Assembly (NCBI GenBank): GCA_018715465.1
Contig: DVLN01000010.1
Location: 1-6,302 of the forward strand
DNA: 6,302 nucleotides
Source of the DNA: Candidatus Faecivivens stercorigallinarum
GTDB taxonomy: Bacteria > Bacillota > Clostridia > Oscillospirales > Ruminococcaceae
Direction: 5' to 3'
Shown: positions 1 to 6,220 of the stretch, piece by piece
Layout of the letters: each line of letters opens with the position of its first letter
Position numbering within the stretch: the first letter of the stretch is position 1
Program-made: the position numbers and the translations under genes
Notes under the pieces: model-generated
The model's database searches: none
Told to the model about the DNA's origin: nothing
Seen by the model: only the letters and a program-made list of their open reading frames with translations

Positions 1-17
1 AAAAAAGTATACTGCTT

Positions 18-374
18 TTAGATAATTTCCAGTCCTTTCACTGGCTTATGTGCCCTGGGCTGGTCAATACTGAGCCCTTCCATCAGCCAGCGATATTGCT
101 GCGGGGTCAGCATCCTGGCTTCACTCTCCGAACGCGGCCACTGGAAAGAACCCGACTCCAATCGTTTATACAACAGTATGAAACCGTTGCCTTCCCAATA
201 CAGAGCCTTGATTCGATCCCGGCGTCTGCCGCAGAACAGGAACAGTGTATTGGTAAATGGATCCAGAGAAAACTCCTGCTGAACGATTGCTGCCAGACCA
301 TCAATCCCTCGGCGCAAATCTGTATAGCCACAGGCGATGTACACCTTGTCGGCTCCAGTGAAGTCGCTCAGCAT
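18..374 (-). CDS. tnpB: IS66 family accessory protein TnpB (Orf2)
   Basis: This 118-residue protein is a clear IS66 TnpB (IS66 Orf2-like), not the unrelated IS200/IS605 TnpB nuclease. Family features are the N-terminal VYIACGYTDLRRGIDGLAAI (about residues 11-30), the central LFLFCGRRRDRIKALYWEGN (about 44-63), and a C-terminal stretch ending in a proline/lysine-rich tail. Length is normal. Its molecular role in transposition is not well defined, but it is required in studied members. No Shine-Dalgarno sequence precedes the ATG at 374, and the start overlaps the tnpA stop by 7 nt, so expression probably relies on ribosomes that have just finished tnpA. Only 17 bp after the stop are visible; tnpC should follow. 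Confidence 0.93.
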   Translation of the reverse strand: MLSDFTGADKVYIACGYTDLRRGIDGLAAIVQQEFSLDPFTNTLFLFCGRRRDRIKALYWEGNGFILLYKRLESGSFQWPRSESEARMLTPQQYRWLMEGLSIDQPRAHKPVKGLEII

Positions 375-694
375 GATTGCAAAATTCGCAGTACAGTTTC
401 TACTGTTGCGGCATCTGCGCCACTGTGAATATCTGCCTCTGCTCCAGCTATTCGAACGGTAACAGCAACAGTGTTGGTATTCTGTACCAGAGGTGTAACT
501 TCTGCAAAACAGGTCTGCTGGTAATTGACCATTTCAAACAACTTTTTCTGCCATTTGTAGAAGGTCGCCTCACAAATATTATGGTCTTTACACCAGGTTT
601 TCACACTCTTCCCACTGTCACGACAGGCGGAAATACGCTCCGACCATAACGTCAGTTTGTTCTGCTGATTCAATGTCTGTAGTTTTTGCTCCAC
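368..694 (-). CDS. tnpA: IS66 family accessory protein TnpA (Orf1)
   Basis: This 108-residue protein matches IS66 TnpA (IS66 Orf1), a small DNA-binding accessory protein needed for transposition alongside TnpB and TnpC. A helix-turn-helix of the expected type is visible around residues 30-52, with the family-like pattern KTWCKDHNICEATFYKWQKK, comparable to the WC-x-x-x-GIS-x-x-TFY-x-W pattern of other members. The rest is less conserved, as usual. The start is GTG at 694, supported by a strong GGAGG at 706-702 with suitable spacing. The stop overlaps the tnpB start (ATGCTGA), so the two are probably translationally coupled. Length is normal for the family and there is no frameshift. Confidence 0.88.
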   Translation of the reverse strand: MEQKLQTLNQQNKLTLWSERISACRDSGKSVKTWCKDHNICEATFYKWQKKLFEMVNYQQTCFAEVTPLVQNTNTVAVTVRIAGAEADIHSGADAATVETVLRILQSC

Positions 695-711
695 GAAAAT
701 ACCTCCATATC

Positions 712-758
712 TACACGACTATACACAACTGGCGTATACTATCTTCCAGTCGCGTATA
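712..758 (-). promoter_or_regulatory. Structured leader upstream of tnpA with competing hairpins
   Basis: The minus-strand leader can form a 13-bp stem pairing 758-746 with 732-720 around a 13-nt loop. Eleven pairs are Watson-Crick and the two mismatches are G-U wobbles. Two near-repeats of TAGTATACGC (761-752 and 741-732) and two of AGTYGTGTA (730-722 and 720-712) allow a second fold: 738-732 with 726-720, nested in 756-749 with 719-712. The last arm ends about 5 nt before the Shine-Dalgarno sequence at 706-702, so the choice of fold could affect tnpA translation. The repeats could alternatively be transposase-binding sites near the element's end. Function is inferred; the pairing is seen. 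Confidence 0.5.
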
Positions 759-780
759 CTAGCCGCTGCTATATGGTGAT

Positions 781-809
781 ATTATCCCATATTCAGAAAA
801 ATCTCTCAA
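781..809 (-). promoter_or_regulatory. Promoter of the IS66 tnpA-tnpB genes
   Basis: On the minus strand a -35 box TTGAGA (809-804, five of six consensus bases) is followed by exactly 17 bp and a -10 box GATAAT (786-781, five of six). A TG dinucleotide one base before the -10 box makes it an extended -10. Transcription would start near 774, giving a leader of about 80 nt before tnpA. The promoter lies wholly inside the element, so it travels with it. Confidence 0.7.
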
Positions 810-810
810 G

Positions 811-833
811 CCGCCGATTAGTTTTACGCTTAC
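811..833 (-). repeat. Terminal inverted repeat of the IS66 element
   Basis: Read on the minus strand from 833, the sequence starts GTAAGCGTAAAACTAATCGG. IS66-family ends characteristically begin GTAA, often GTAAGCG. The position fits, as it lies 139 bp upstream of the tnpA start, with unrelated host terminator sequence just outside. The matching repeat at the far end is outside the window, so the inner boundary of the repeat is an estimate. Confidence 0.75.
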
Positions 834-861
834 TACACTTCTACAATTATGAAAGAATACA

Positions 862-901
862 GCTTAAAATAAAACTGACTCCCCTTGAAAAGAAAGTCAG
901 T
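862..901 (-). terminator. Rho-independent terminator after the rpiR-type gene
   Basis: On the minus strand a perfect 7-bp stem, ACTGACT (901-895) with AGTCAGT (880-874), closes a loop of about 14 nt that can partly pair further. It is followed at once by TTTTATTTT (873-865). It lies 122 nt after the regulator's stop codon and before the insertion sequence, so it should end the regulator's transcript and keep it out of the IS. Confidence 0.75.
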
Positions 902-1023
902 ATGTCGTTTAATTTTAAATTTATCCTACCGCGAGGACTTTTTGTACGATCTGCACAAATTGGGGCAGTCCATACAGAGGTGGATTTTGGGGATGATAAA
1001 TTATTGTCTTTCTTGCTTGCACA

Positions 1024-1848
1024 TTACTTTGCATATTCCGCTTTCAGTTTGCGGATTTCTTCCAAGCGTTCGACTGCCGCAGGCCCCATCTCGGCCGACA
1101 GCACCAGCACCAATGCGTCCGCCACCGCAATTGGAGCGGTCATCGAATGGTATTCATCCTCTTCTCCGCGATAGACAAACAGATTGATATCCGCCCGGCA
1201 TTTCTCATCATGGTACGCCCTGCTTGTAAATAAAAGCGTCCGATAGCCGGCCCGCTTCTGATAATCCAAAATAAAGCGACCTTCCGCCGAAACTTTGGAA
1301 AATCCAAACAGAATGACCAGATCGTCCGCACCCATCAGCGTCAGGCTTTCCAGCAGTTCTGACCTGCCCGATGGAATGCGGCAGATATCTATTCCAATCC
1401 GCCGGAGCCGAAATTCCAGCAGCTGCGCAGGCGCACGGGAGGCGTTTTTGGCATACAGAAAAACCTTTCGTGCAGTCTGGAGCGTCTGTACTGCACGGGA
1501 AAACTCCTGCTCATCCAGCAGTTCCAGCGTCTTTTGCAGGTTATACTGCTGCTGCTCCATCCAGTCATGCAAAAGGTTGTCCGATTTTGCCTGCAATGTA
1601 TTTTTCAGTTTCTGGGCAGGACCTTTGTGCACCGTCTGTTCCATGATGACCCGTTTCAGATGCTTAAAGTCGCAGCATCCCACATGACGGGCAAACCGGG
1701 AAATCGTGGCTTCGGATATGCTCAGCTCTACCGAAAGCTGACCGATCGTCATGCAGAGAAACTGGTCCTTATGTCCGGCAATATACTCGATGATCGACTG
1801 TTCTGTGTCGGTCAGCCGGTCCGGCGTCCGAGGAAATGAAAAATACAT
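1024..1848 (-). CDS. RpiR/MurR-family transcriptional regulator (HTH plus SIS domain)
   Basis: This 274-residue cytoplasmic protein has the two-domain RpiR/MurR layout. The N-terminal HTH_6 domain spans about residues 1-77, with the recognition region TIGQLSVELSISEATISRFA at 34-53. The SIS domain spans about 115-245, a fold that binds phosphosugars or related phosphorylated ligands. The LRRIG motif (147-151) and the FGFSK stretch (180-184) sit where the family has its conserved helix and the serine-containing ligand loop. The usual glycine-rich first loop is replaced by AKNAS (132-136), so the ligand may be atypical. The ATG at 1848 has AAGGAG six bases upstream. The gene has its own promoter and lies just downstream of, and in line with, the ECF-PHP operon, which makes that operon its likely target. 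Whether it represses or activates is unknown. Confidence 0.9.
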   Translation of the reverse strand: MYFSFPRTPDRLTDTEQSIIEYIAGHKDQFLCMTIGQLSVELSISEATISRFARHVGCCDFKHLKRVIMEQTVHKGPAQKLKNTLQAKSDNLLHDWMEQQQYNLQKTLELLDEQEFSRAVQTLQTARKVFLYAKNASRAPAQLLEFRLRRIGIDICRIPSGRSELLESLTLMGADDLVILFGFSKVSAEGRFILDYQKRAGYRTLLFTSRAYHDEKCRADINLFVYRGEEDEYHSMTAPIAVADALVLVLSAEMGPAAVERLEEIRKLKAEYAK

Positions 1849-1904
1849 GGGTGCTCCTTTCGGTCAGGGAATTCAATGCGTTACGAATCTATCCAATCGA
1901 TGCC

Positions 1905-1933
1905 ATTATATCACTTCGCTCCGCAAAATAAAA
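1905..1933 (-). promoter_or_regulatory. Extended -10 promoter for the RpiR-type regulator
   Basis: The minus strand carries a perfect -10 box TATAAT (1910-1905) preceded by TG at the extended -10 position (TGATATAAT). The -35 position 17 bp upstream (1933-1928, TTTTAT) is poor, as is usual for extended -10 promoters. The start would fall near 1898, giving a leader of about 50 nt and independent expression of the regulator. The -35 region coincides with the T-tract of the preceding terminator-like hairpin. Confidence 0.65.
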
Positions 1934-1957
1934 GAGGCTGTCTTTCCGACTCCTGCC
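1924..1957 (-). terminator. Weak terminator-like hairpin after the PHP gene
   Basis: On the minus strand, GGCAGGAGTC (1957-1948) and GACAGCCTC (1942-1934) can fold into an interrupted stem with a 5-nt loop, followed by TTTTATTTTG. The pairing is imperfect: two blocks of three pairs split by an internal loop. Some ECF-operon transcripts may therefore read through into the regulator gene. The position, 15 nt after the PHP stop codon, supports the reading; the structure alone is marginal. Confidence 0.35.
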
Positions 1958-1972
1958 GGTGGACGCCGATTT

Positions 1973-2803
1973 TTATCCAGCCTGTCTTTTTGCTTTTAGT
2001 ACGGCAGGCGATTCACCATTCGGGCGCAGCAGCACGGAAACATAGTCTCCGCCCAGCGCGTGGATTTCCTTGAGTGAACGTTTGAGCAGGCCAGCCATTC
2101 TGACCTTGAAAGCCGCTTCCTGATGCACCTGAATCGTATAATGCTGGGCAAGCATTTCCTGACGCAGTTCGGAAAAGGTATCAAAGTCCTTTTCAAAGCA
2201 GGTACGTATGCATCCATACTGGACGGCCTGATGCGTGTCGCTTCCGGCAACGACCGGCTTTTGAAGCTTTTGGGCAAGACTGCGGGTCAGCATTTCCGTC
2301 CGCTGGCGGTCGGCGGCAACATCCTTGCCGTTCAGATCAAGAAAATCAAACCGCTGCAGCAGCTCGGAAGGCAGTTCCGGAATATGGCTTTCCTCTCTGA
2401 AAGGATGTCCCGCTCCTACGATTACCGGATACTCATCAAACAGTTCAAACAGTTCTGCCGCCGTCAGAAAATGTCCCTTAGCCTTATACGGCTCCAGACG
2501 GTGATTCAGTTCCAGAATGGCTTCCATGGGTCCGATGCTCAGCAGATGACCGCCTTCAGCGATATCGGTTTCCATGCCGGGAAACACCTTCAGCCCGTCA
2601 ATCAGGTAAGCGTCTCCCTGGCGGATTCCCCTGGCGGCAATATAGCCATAAAGGGTGTCAAACTGCTGGGTATTGAAATGTTCGGTAAGACAGATGGCGT
2701 CCAGTCCGGCGCCCACTGCTTCGCTCAGAAGCCAGTCGGTATATTCAGCGGAAAAGGGCAGATATTTTGCCAGCTTTCCATGGGTATGAAAATCCATATT
2801 CAT
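1973..2803 (-). CDS. PHP-domain metal-dependent phosphoesterase
   Basis: This 276-residue cytoplasmic protein has the full metal-site signature of the PHP (polymerase and histidinol phosphatase) superfamily. It carries DFHTHG at residues 4-9 (H6, H8), LTEHFN at 39-44 (E41, H42), GMETD at 76-80 (E78), GGH at 84-86, GAGHP at 130-134 (H133) and AGSDTH at 186-191 (D189, H191). PHP enzymes hydrolyse phosphomonoesters or phosphodiesters, using up to three metal ions. All key ligands are present, so it should be active. The substrate is not evident: members include histidinol-phosphatase, YcdX-type phosphatases and nucleotide phosphodiesterases. About 70 residues follow the last motif and are not recognised. 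The start at 2803 has GGAG about 8 nt upstream; an in-frame ATG two codons later is less well placed. It is the last gene of the ECF operon, 17 bp after the T component, suggesting it processes the imported compound or a derivative. Confidence 0.87.
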   Translation of the reverse strand: MNMDFHTHGKLAKYLPFSAEYTDWLLSEAVGAGLDAICLTEHFNTQQFDTLYGYIAARGIRQGDAYLIDGLKVFPGMETDIAEGGHLLSIGPMEAILELNHRLEPYKAKGHFLTAAELFELFDEYPVIVGAGHPFREESHIPELPSELLQRFDFLDLNGKDVAADRQRTEMLTRSLAQKLQKPVVAGSDTHQAVQYGCIRTCFEKDFDTFSELRQEMLAQHYTIQVHQEAAFKVRMAGLLKRSLKEIHALGGDYVSVLLRPNGESPAVLKAKRQAG

Positions 2804-2820
2804 ATGTTATGCTCCAATCA

Positions 2821-3654
2821 TCAAATCAGGGTGGAAATCAGGACGGTAACGGCAATCCAGAGAAAGGATGCGGACAGGAAAAGAAAATCGTTATTGGATA
2901 CATGCAGCGTGGAAAGTTTGATCTTCTTGACCTGCTTATTGATGGCGGCGTAACGGTAGCCCTTGATTTCCAGAACTTCTACGGTTGTACGAGAACGTTT
3001 GGCGGTATTGAGCATCAGCGGATAAAAAGAATGGATAATGATTTTGATCTGATAAATCAGGTACTTTATTTTTCCGCCCAGATGTTCATGTTCTGGAGGG
3101 TTTCCGCGCAGCCGGTAAGATAGCAGGATATTCTGAAATTCCTCCATCAGGATGGGCAGTATCCTGTATGCATAGGAAATCGAAAAGGACAGCCGTTCCG
3201 GGCAGCCGTACCACATCAGGCCGTTGGCCAGCTTGTCCGGGTCCATGCCGGAGAATACCGTGACCGATGCCAGCGACACAGTGGCGACCTTCAGCGTCAA
3301 CACAAGCAGTGGAACAATAGCGGAAGCGTCTCCGCCAAACAGTAGCGTAACCACCAGCAGATAGCCGGTCTGGGAAAATACGCCTACGCCAAACAGCAGC
3401 AGGACCAGTCCCGTTACCCGAGCTGCCAGCGTCGTGATCATCACCAGCAAAAAGCAGCCGAGCAGAAACGGCAGATCGTTTACAAACCAGGGAACCAACC
3501 CAAAAAACAGATACCATACCAACATCATCCGCGGGTCCATCTCTGCAATCACCGTATCGTTATTACCGTAAGCGTTTTTGAGCACCTGATTGCGCAGAAA
3601 GTCGATGGACAGTTTATCCAGAATACTTTCGGAAAGTTTGTCAACTGTTTTCAT
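2821..3654 (-). CDS. ecfT: ECF transporter T component (transmembrane coupling protein)
   Basis: This 277-residue integral membrane protein links the ATPases to the S component in an ECF importer. Hydrophobic segments lie at roughly residues 43-58, 61-79, 81-106, 111-134 and 254-276. The long cytoplasmic coupling region carries both hallmark motifs: SYRLRG at 179-184 and EIKGYR at 229-234, corresponding to the two AxRG-type coupling-helix motifs. The stretch DPDKLANGLMWYGCPERLSF (138-157) is also typical. I chose ATG at 3654 because GGAGG lies at 3668-3664 just before it; an in-frame TTG at 3675 has no ribosome binding site. The start overlaps the end of the ATPase gene by 14 bp. The T-component call is firm. 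The symbol is generic; a YkoC-like role is possible, but the substrate is unknown. Confidence 0.92.
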   Translation of the reverse strand: MKTVDKLSESILDKLSIDFLRNQVLKNAYGNNDTVIAEMDPRMMLVWYLFFGLVPWFVNDLPFLLGCFLLVMITTLAARVTGLVLLLFGVGVFSQTGYLLVVTLLFGGDASAIVPLLVLTLKVATVSLASVTVFSGMDPDKLANGLMWYGCPERLSFSISYAYRILPILMEEFQNILLSYRLRGNPPEHEHLGGKIKYLIYQIKIIIHSFYPLMLNTAKRSRTTVEVLEIKGYRYAAINKQVKKIKLSTLHVSNNDFLFLSASFLWIAVTVLISTLI

Positions 3655-5359
3655 CGGGCGAAGACCTCCATTCAAAGGCGTTTAAAAAGGTATCAATGGT
3701 ATAGCACAGGCTGTCTGGAGCAATCGCCCGGCCAAGGGAGAAAATCTCCGGCGGACGGATGCCGACCTTTTCCACAATCTCACGGCTGCCGAATATTTCG
3801 TCGCGGCTGCCATCTGCAACGACCTGTCCGTTCCACAGGACAATAATCCGCTCCGCCCATTCACAGACCAACTGCATATCATGGGTCGCGATCATGACCG
3901 TTTCGGTAATTTCCTTCATGTCTTCCAGTGTACGCATGATTTCTTTTCGCGTCGCGATATCCAAATTGGCGGTCGGCTCATCCAGCAGCAGGATGCCGGG
4001 ATTCAGCGCAATGCCGATGGCCAGGCTCGCACGCCGCATCTGACCGCCCGAAAGCAGCCGTCCGTCCCGGTCTTTGAGCTGTGTCAGCCGGAATCTTTCC
4101 AGCAGCTGTTCTGTCCGCCCGGCACTGTCCTGAATATGGCGCACCTCCATTGCATAAGAAATGTCTCTGCCGATCGAATCCTTGATGAACATGTCTTCCG
4201 GGTTCTGGTAAACCATCGAAATCTGTCTGGAAAGCGCTTCCGGCTTCAGTTCCCGAATGCTTTTTCCGTTAATCAGGACATCGCCGGAAGATGGCTTGAG
4301 CAATCCTACCAGCAGCTTCATCATTGTAGATTTTCCTGCACCGTTGGAACCGATCAGCGCCACCTTGTCTCCCTTGCGGATCTCCAGGTTCAGCCCTGAA
4401 AAGACGGTGCGCGGTTCACCCTTGACACTCCGGTACGAAACCGATACATTCTCAAAAGCGGCTGCGATCTCATCGCTTTTGTAAAGAAAAGGACGTTTTT
4501 CTGGGATATCATTGGCCGGTTTGGGCGCAAAAAAGCCTTTCCCTTCCTCTACTGTAACAGGAAGCTTAACACTATCTTCTGAAAAACCGCCGGCTTGCAG
4601 CATTCGATGGGCCGCAATAGTCACCTGCGGTGGAAAAATATTGCAGCTTTGCAGCTCCTCAACCCGCTGGAGCGCTTCCTCTGTAGGCAGCATCCATTGC
4701 AGTTCACCGTCTTTAAGCAGCATCACATGTTTGCAGAAATCCGCGATATATTCGGTATGGTGTTCGATGACGATGATGGTTTTTCCCTGCTTCTCGTTCA
4801 GCTGACGCAGGACGTCATAAATCCGGTCGGCATGTTTGGGGTCAAGCTGTGCAATCGGCTCATCCAGAATCAATACCTCCGGCTGCAGCGATACCGCACC
4901 GGCCAGCGCCAGCAGATGTGTCTGTCCGCCCGACAGTTGCCAGATGAAATCATCCTGCCTTCCGCTCAGTCCGCATTCTTCCAGTGCACACAGTCCGCGC
5001 TGCTGATAATCCGGCATCGCATAATTCAGACAGGCATAGGAAGCATCGTCCAAAACCGTAGGACGGATGATCTGATTTTCAAAATCCTGGTATACATATC
5101 CGACCTTTCGGGCAAGTGTTCCGACATCCGTTTCCCGGGTATCCAGTCCGCAGGCACGCACACTCCCCTGAAAATCACCACTGATAAACTGAGGAATCAG
5201 TCCATTGAGTGTTTTGCAAAAAGTGGACTTTCCGCAGCCGTTGTTGCCAACGATTGCAAGAAAGTCCCCTTTTTCGATTTTTACGGTGATATCTTTCAGG
5301 GTAGGATGCGCAGCACCCGGATAGGAATAGGTCAGATGATCTATTTCTATCACGTTCAT
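3641..5359 (-). CDS. ECF transporter ATPase, two ABC domains fused in one chain
   Basis: This 572-residue protein contains both ATPases of an ECF importer in tandem, the arrangement also found in YkoD. NBD1 has Walker A GNNGCGKST (38-46), a Q-loop at Q91, signature LSGGQ (142-146), Walker B VLILDEP (162-168, catalytic E167) and H-loop histidines at 200-201. NBD2 has Walker A GSNGAGKST (337-345), Q385, LSGGQ (436-440), ILLLDEP (456-462, E461) and H493. Both sites therefore look catalytically complete. A linker runs from about 240 to 300, and a 35-40 residue tail follows NBD2. The residues after the first signature (THLL) differ from the common QR, a minor oddity. The ATG at 5359 overlaps the S-component stop (ATGA), and AAGGAG lies about 10 nt upstream. 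It would power uptake of whatever the S component binds, from the cytoplasmic face of the membrane. Confidence 0.95.
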   Translation of the reverse strand: MNVIEIDHLTYSYPGAAHPTLKDITVKIEKGDFLAIVGNNGCGKSTFCKTLNGLIPQFISGDFQGSVRACGLDTRETDVGTLARKVGYVYQDFENQIIRPTVLDDASYACLNYAMPDYQQRGLCALEECGLSGRQDDFIWQLSGGQTHLLALAGAVSLQPEVLILDEPIAQLDPKHADRIYDVLRQLNEKQGKTIIVIEHHTEYIADFCKHVMLLKDGELQWMLPTEEALQRVEELQSCNIFPPQVTIAAHRMLQAGGFSEDSVKLPVTVEEGKGFFAPKPANDIPEKRPFLYKSDEIAAAFENVSVSYRSVKGEPRTVFSGLNLEIRKGDKVALIGSNGAGKSTMMKLLVGLLKPSSGDVLINGKSIRELKPEALSRQISMVYQNPEDMFIKDSIGRDISYAMEVRHIQDSAGRTEQLLERFRLTQLKDRDGRLLSGGQMRRASLAIGIALNPGILLLDEPTANLDIATRKEIMRTLEDMKEITETVMIATHDMQLVCEWAERIIVLWNGQVVADGSRDEIFGSREIVEKVGIRPPEIFSLGRAIAPDSLCYTIDTFLNAFEWRSSPDENS

Positions 5360-6201
5360 CTGTTTACACTCCTTTTAGCGGAACATACCCTCATGACCAG
5401 CACAACCGCGACCACAACTGCGGCAGCAATAACCATTCCAGCTGCCATTGAGGTGGAACTTCCGGCCCAGTCTGCTTCCCAGTCGATAAGGCTCAAACCG
5501 TTTTCCGCCATGAACTCGGCACAGACCGCTGCGGCAAATGCAACAGCACAACCTGCAACCGCTTTCCAGCCAATGCCTTCCAGCGCGGTTTTTTCCGTTC
5601 TGGGCTGCATACCCAGCAGCGGTTCGATCTTGCCATAGAGCTTAGGCACCAGAAAGAGCGTAGGCAGCAGACAGAACAGAATTCCCGAGAACAGCAGGTC
5701 ATTCAAAAATGCAAACCCTTCGGTTGCAAATACGCTCTCCGGCAGACCGGCTACTGCTTCAAAATCTTCGACGGCAAACTGTACCTTGAGGATGTCTACA
5801 ATGGTACCCAGCAGAAGCTGGATTGCGGTACCGCCAAACGCCGCGATTCCAACCATTTTGCGGTTGTTGGGATTGGAAACAAGGCGACCTGCAATATAGA
5901 CGCCGATGGTGACAGTCATGAACTTTTCCAGTTCACCCAGACCACCGAACTGTCCCAGCATGATCTCGCTGAAAACCAGCTCGCCGGTTGCCGCACCCAG
6001 CGCCGCAGACATCGGGTCGAACAACATCGCAAGGGTGAGCGGAATAAACAGAAAATACTCGACCGAGAATTCAACGATTCCGACCTGGAATTTGGGAATC
6101 AGCTCGGTAAACAGAGTTGCAAGGCCGTACAGCGCCATTGTTAGTACAAAGATCATTAGCTTCTGCGACTGATTGGCCGACTGTTTGTTGATTGATGCCA
6201 T
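5356..6201 (-). CDS. ECF transporter S component (substrate-binding membrane protein), unknown substrate
   Basis: This 281-residue hydrophobic protein occupies the S-component position ahead of the ATPase and T genes. Hydrophobic segments lie at about residues 14-35, 46-62, 64-80, 94-108, 115-138 and 164-187, giving the six-helix core expected of an S component. The segment VEYFLFIPLTLAMLFDPMSA (47-66), followed by a glycine-rich stretch, resembles other ECF S proteins. Unusually, about 80 further residues follow with two more likely membrane segments (210-231 and 250-271), where typical S components stop near 170-200 residues. I chose ATG at 6201 because AGGAGG sits nine bases upstream (6216-6211); an ATG nine codons earlier (6228) has no ribosome binding site. 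The assignment rests on operon position and topology more than on a named family. I cannot assign a vitamin, metal or other ligand. Confidence 0.82.
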   Translation of the reverse strand: MASINKQSANQSQKLMIFVLTMALYGLATLFTELIPKFQVGIVEFSVEYFLFIPLTLAMLFDPMSAALGAATGELVFSEIMLGQFGGLGELEKFMTVTIGVYIAGRLVSNPNNRKMVGIAAFGGTAIQLLLGTIVDILKVQFAVEDFEAVAGLPESVFATEGFAFLNDLLFSGILFCLLPTLFLVPKLYGKIEPLLGMQPRTEKTALEGIGWKAVAGCAVAFAAAVCAEFMAENGLSLIDWEADWAGSSTSMAAGMVIAAAVVVAVVLVMRVCSAKRSVNR

Positions 6202-6220
6202 TTTGAATTTCCTCCTCAGG

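Larger units (their letters stand above)
1..833 (-). mobile_element. IS66-family insertion sequence, 5' part (truncated by the window edge)
   Basis: This is the tnpA-proximal end of an IS66-family element. Seen directly: two adjacent genes matching IS66 TnpA and TnpB, and a minus-strand end at 833 beginning GTAAGCG, the start typical of IS66 terminal repeats. The family normally carries a third gene, tnpC, encoding the DDE transposase of about 500 residues. It would start just past position 1, so the other end and the second inverted repeat are not visible. IS66 elements usually make 8-bp target duplications; the copy on this side would be TACACTTC at 834-841, which cannot be confirmed here. 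The visible genes are intact, so the copy may be functional. Confidence 0.88.

Noticed and set aside
902..1023. Plus-strand frame reading through the AT-rich gap (LPRGLFVRSAQ onward), possibly a gene remnant
   Set aside because: It has no ribosome binding site, the frame simply runs on antisense into the regulator gene, and I do not recognise the fragment. It was left unannotated.
1868..1900. Loose inverted repeats in the rpiR leader, such as ATTC/GAAT and CGAAT/AATCG
   Set aside because: Arms are four or five bases with mismatches or wide spacers, and they do not match the palindrome in the ECF leader. They are not distinguishable from chance.
2123..2953. Plus-strand open frame of 276 codons
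   Set aside because: It is antisense to the PHP gene, whose metal-binding motifs are intact, and its product looks like no known family.
3655..3675. TTG start for the T component, seven codons earlier
   Set aside because: No ribosome binding site precedes it. The GGAGG that would serve the ATG at 3654 lies inside this extension.
4595..5638. Long plus-strand open frame of 347 codons
   Set aside because: It lies antisense to the double ATPase and the S component, both of which have complete family motifs. The translation shows no recognisable domain. Such antisense openness is common opposite GC-biased codons.
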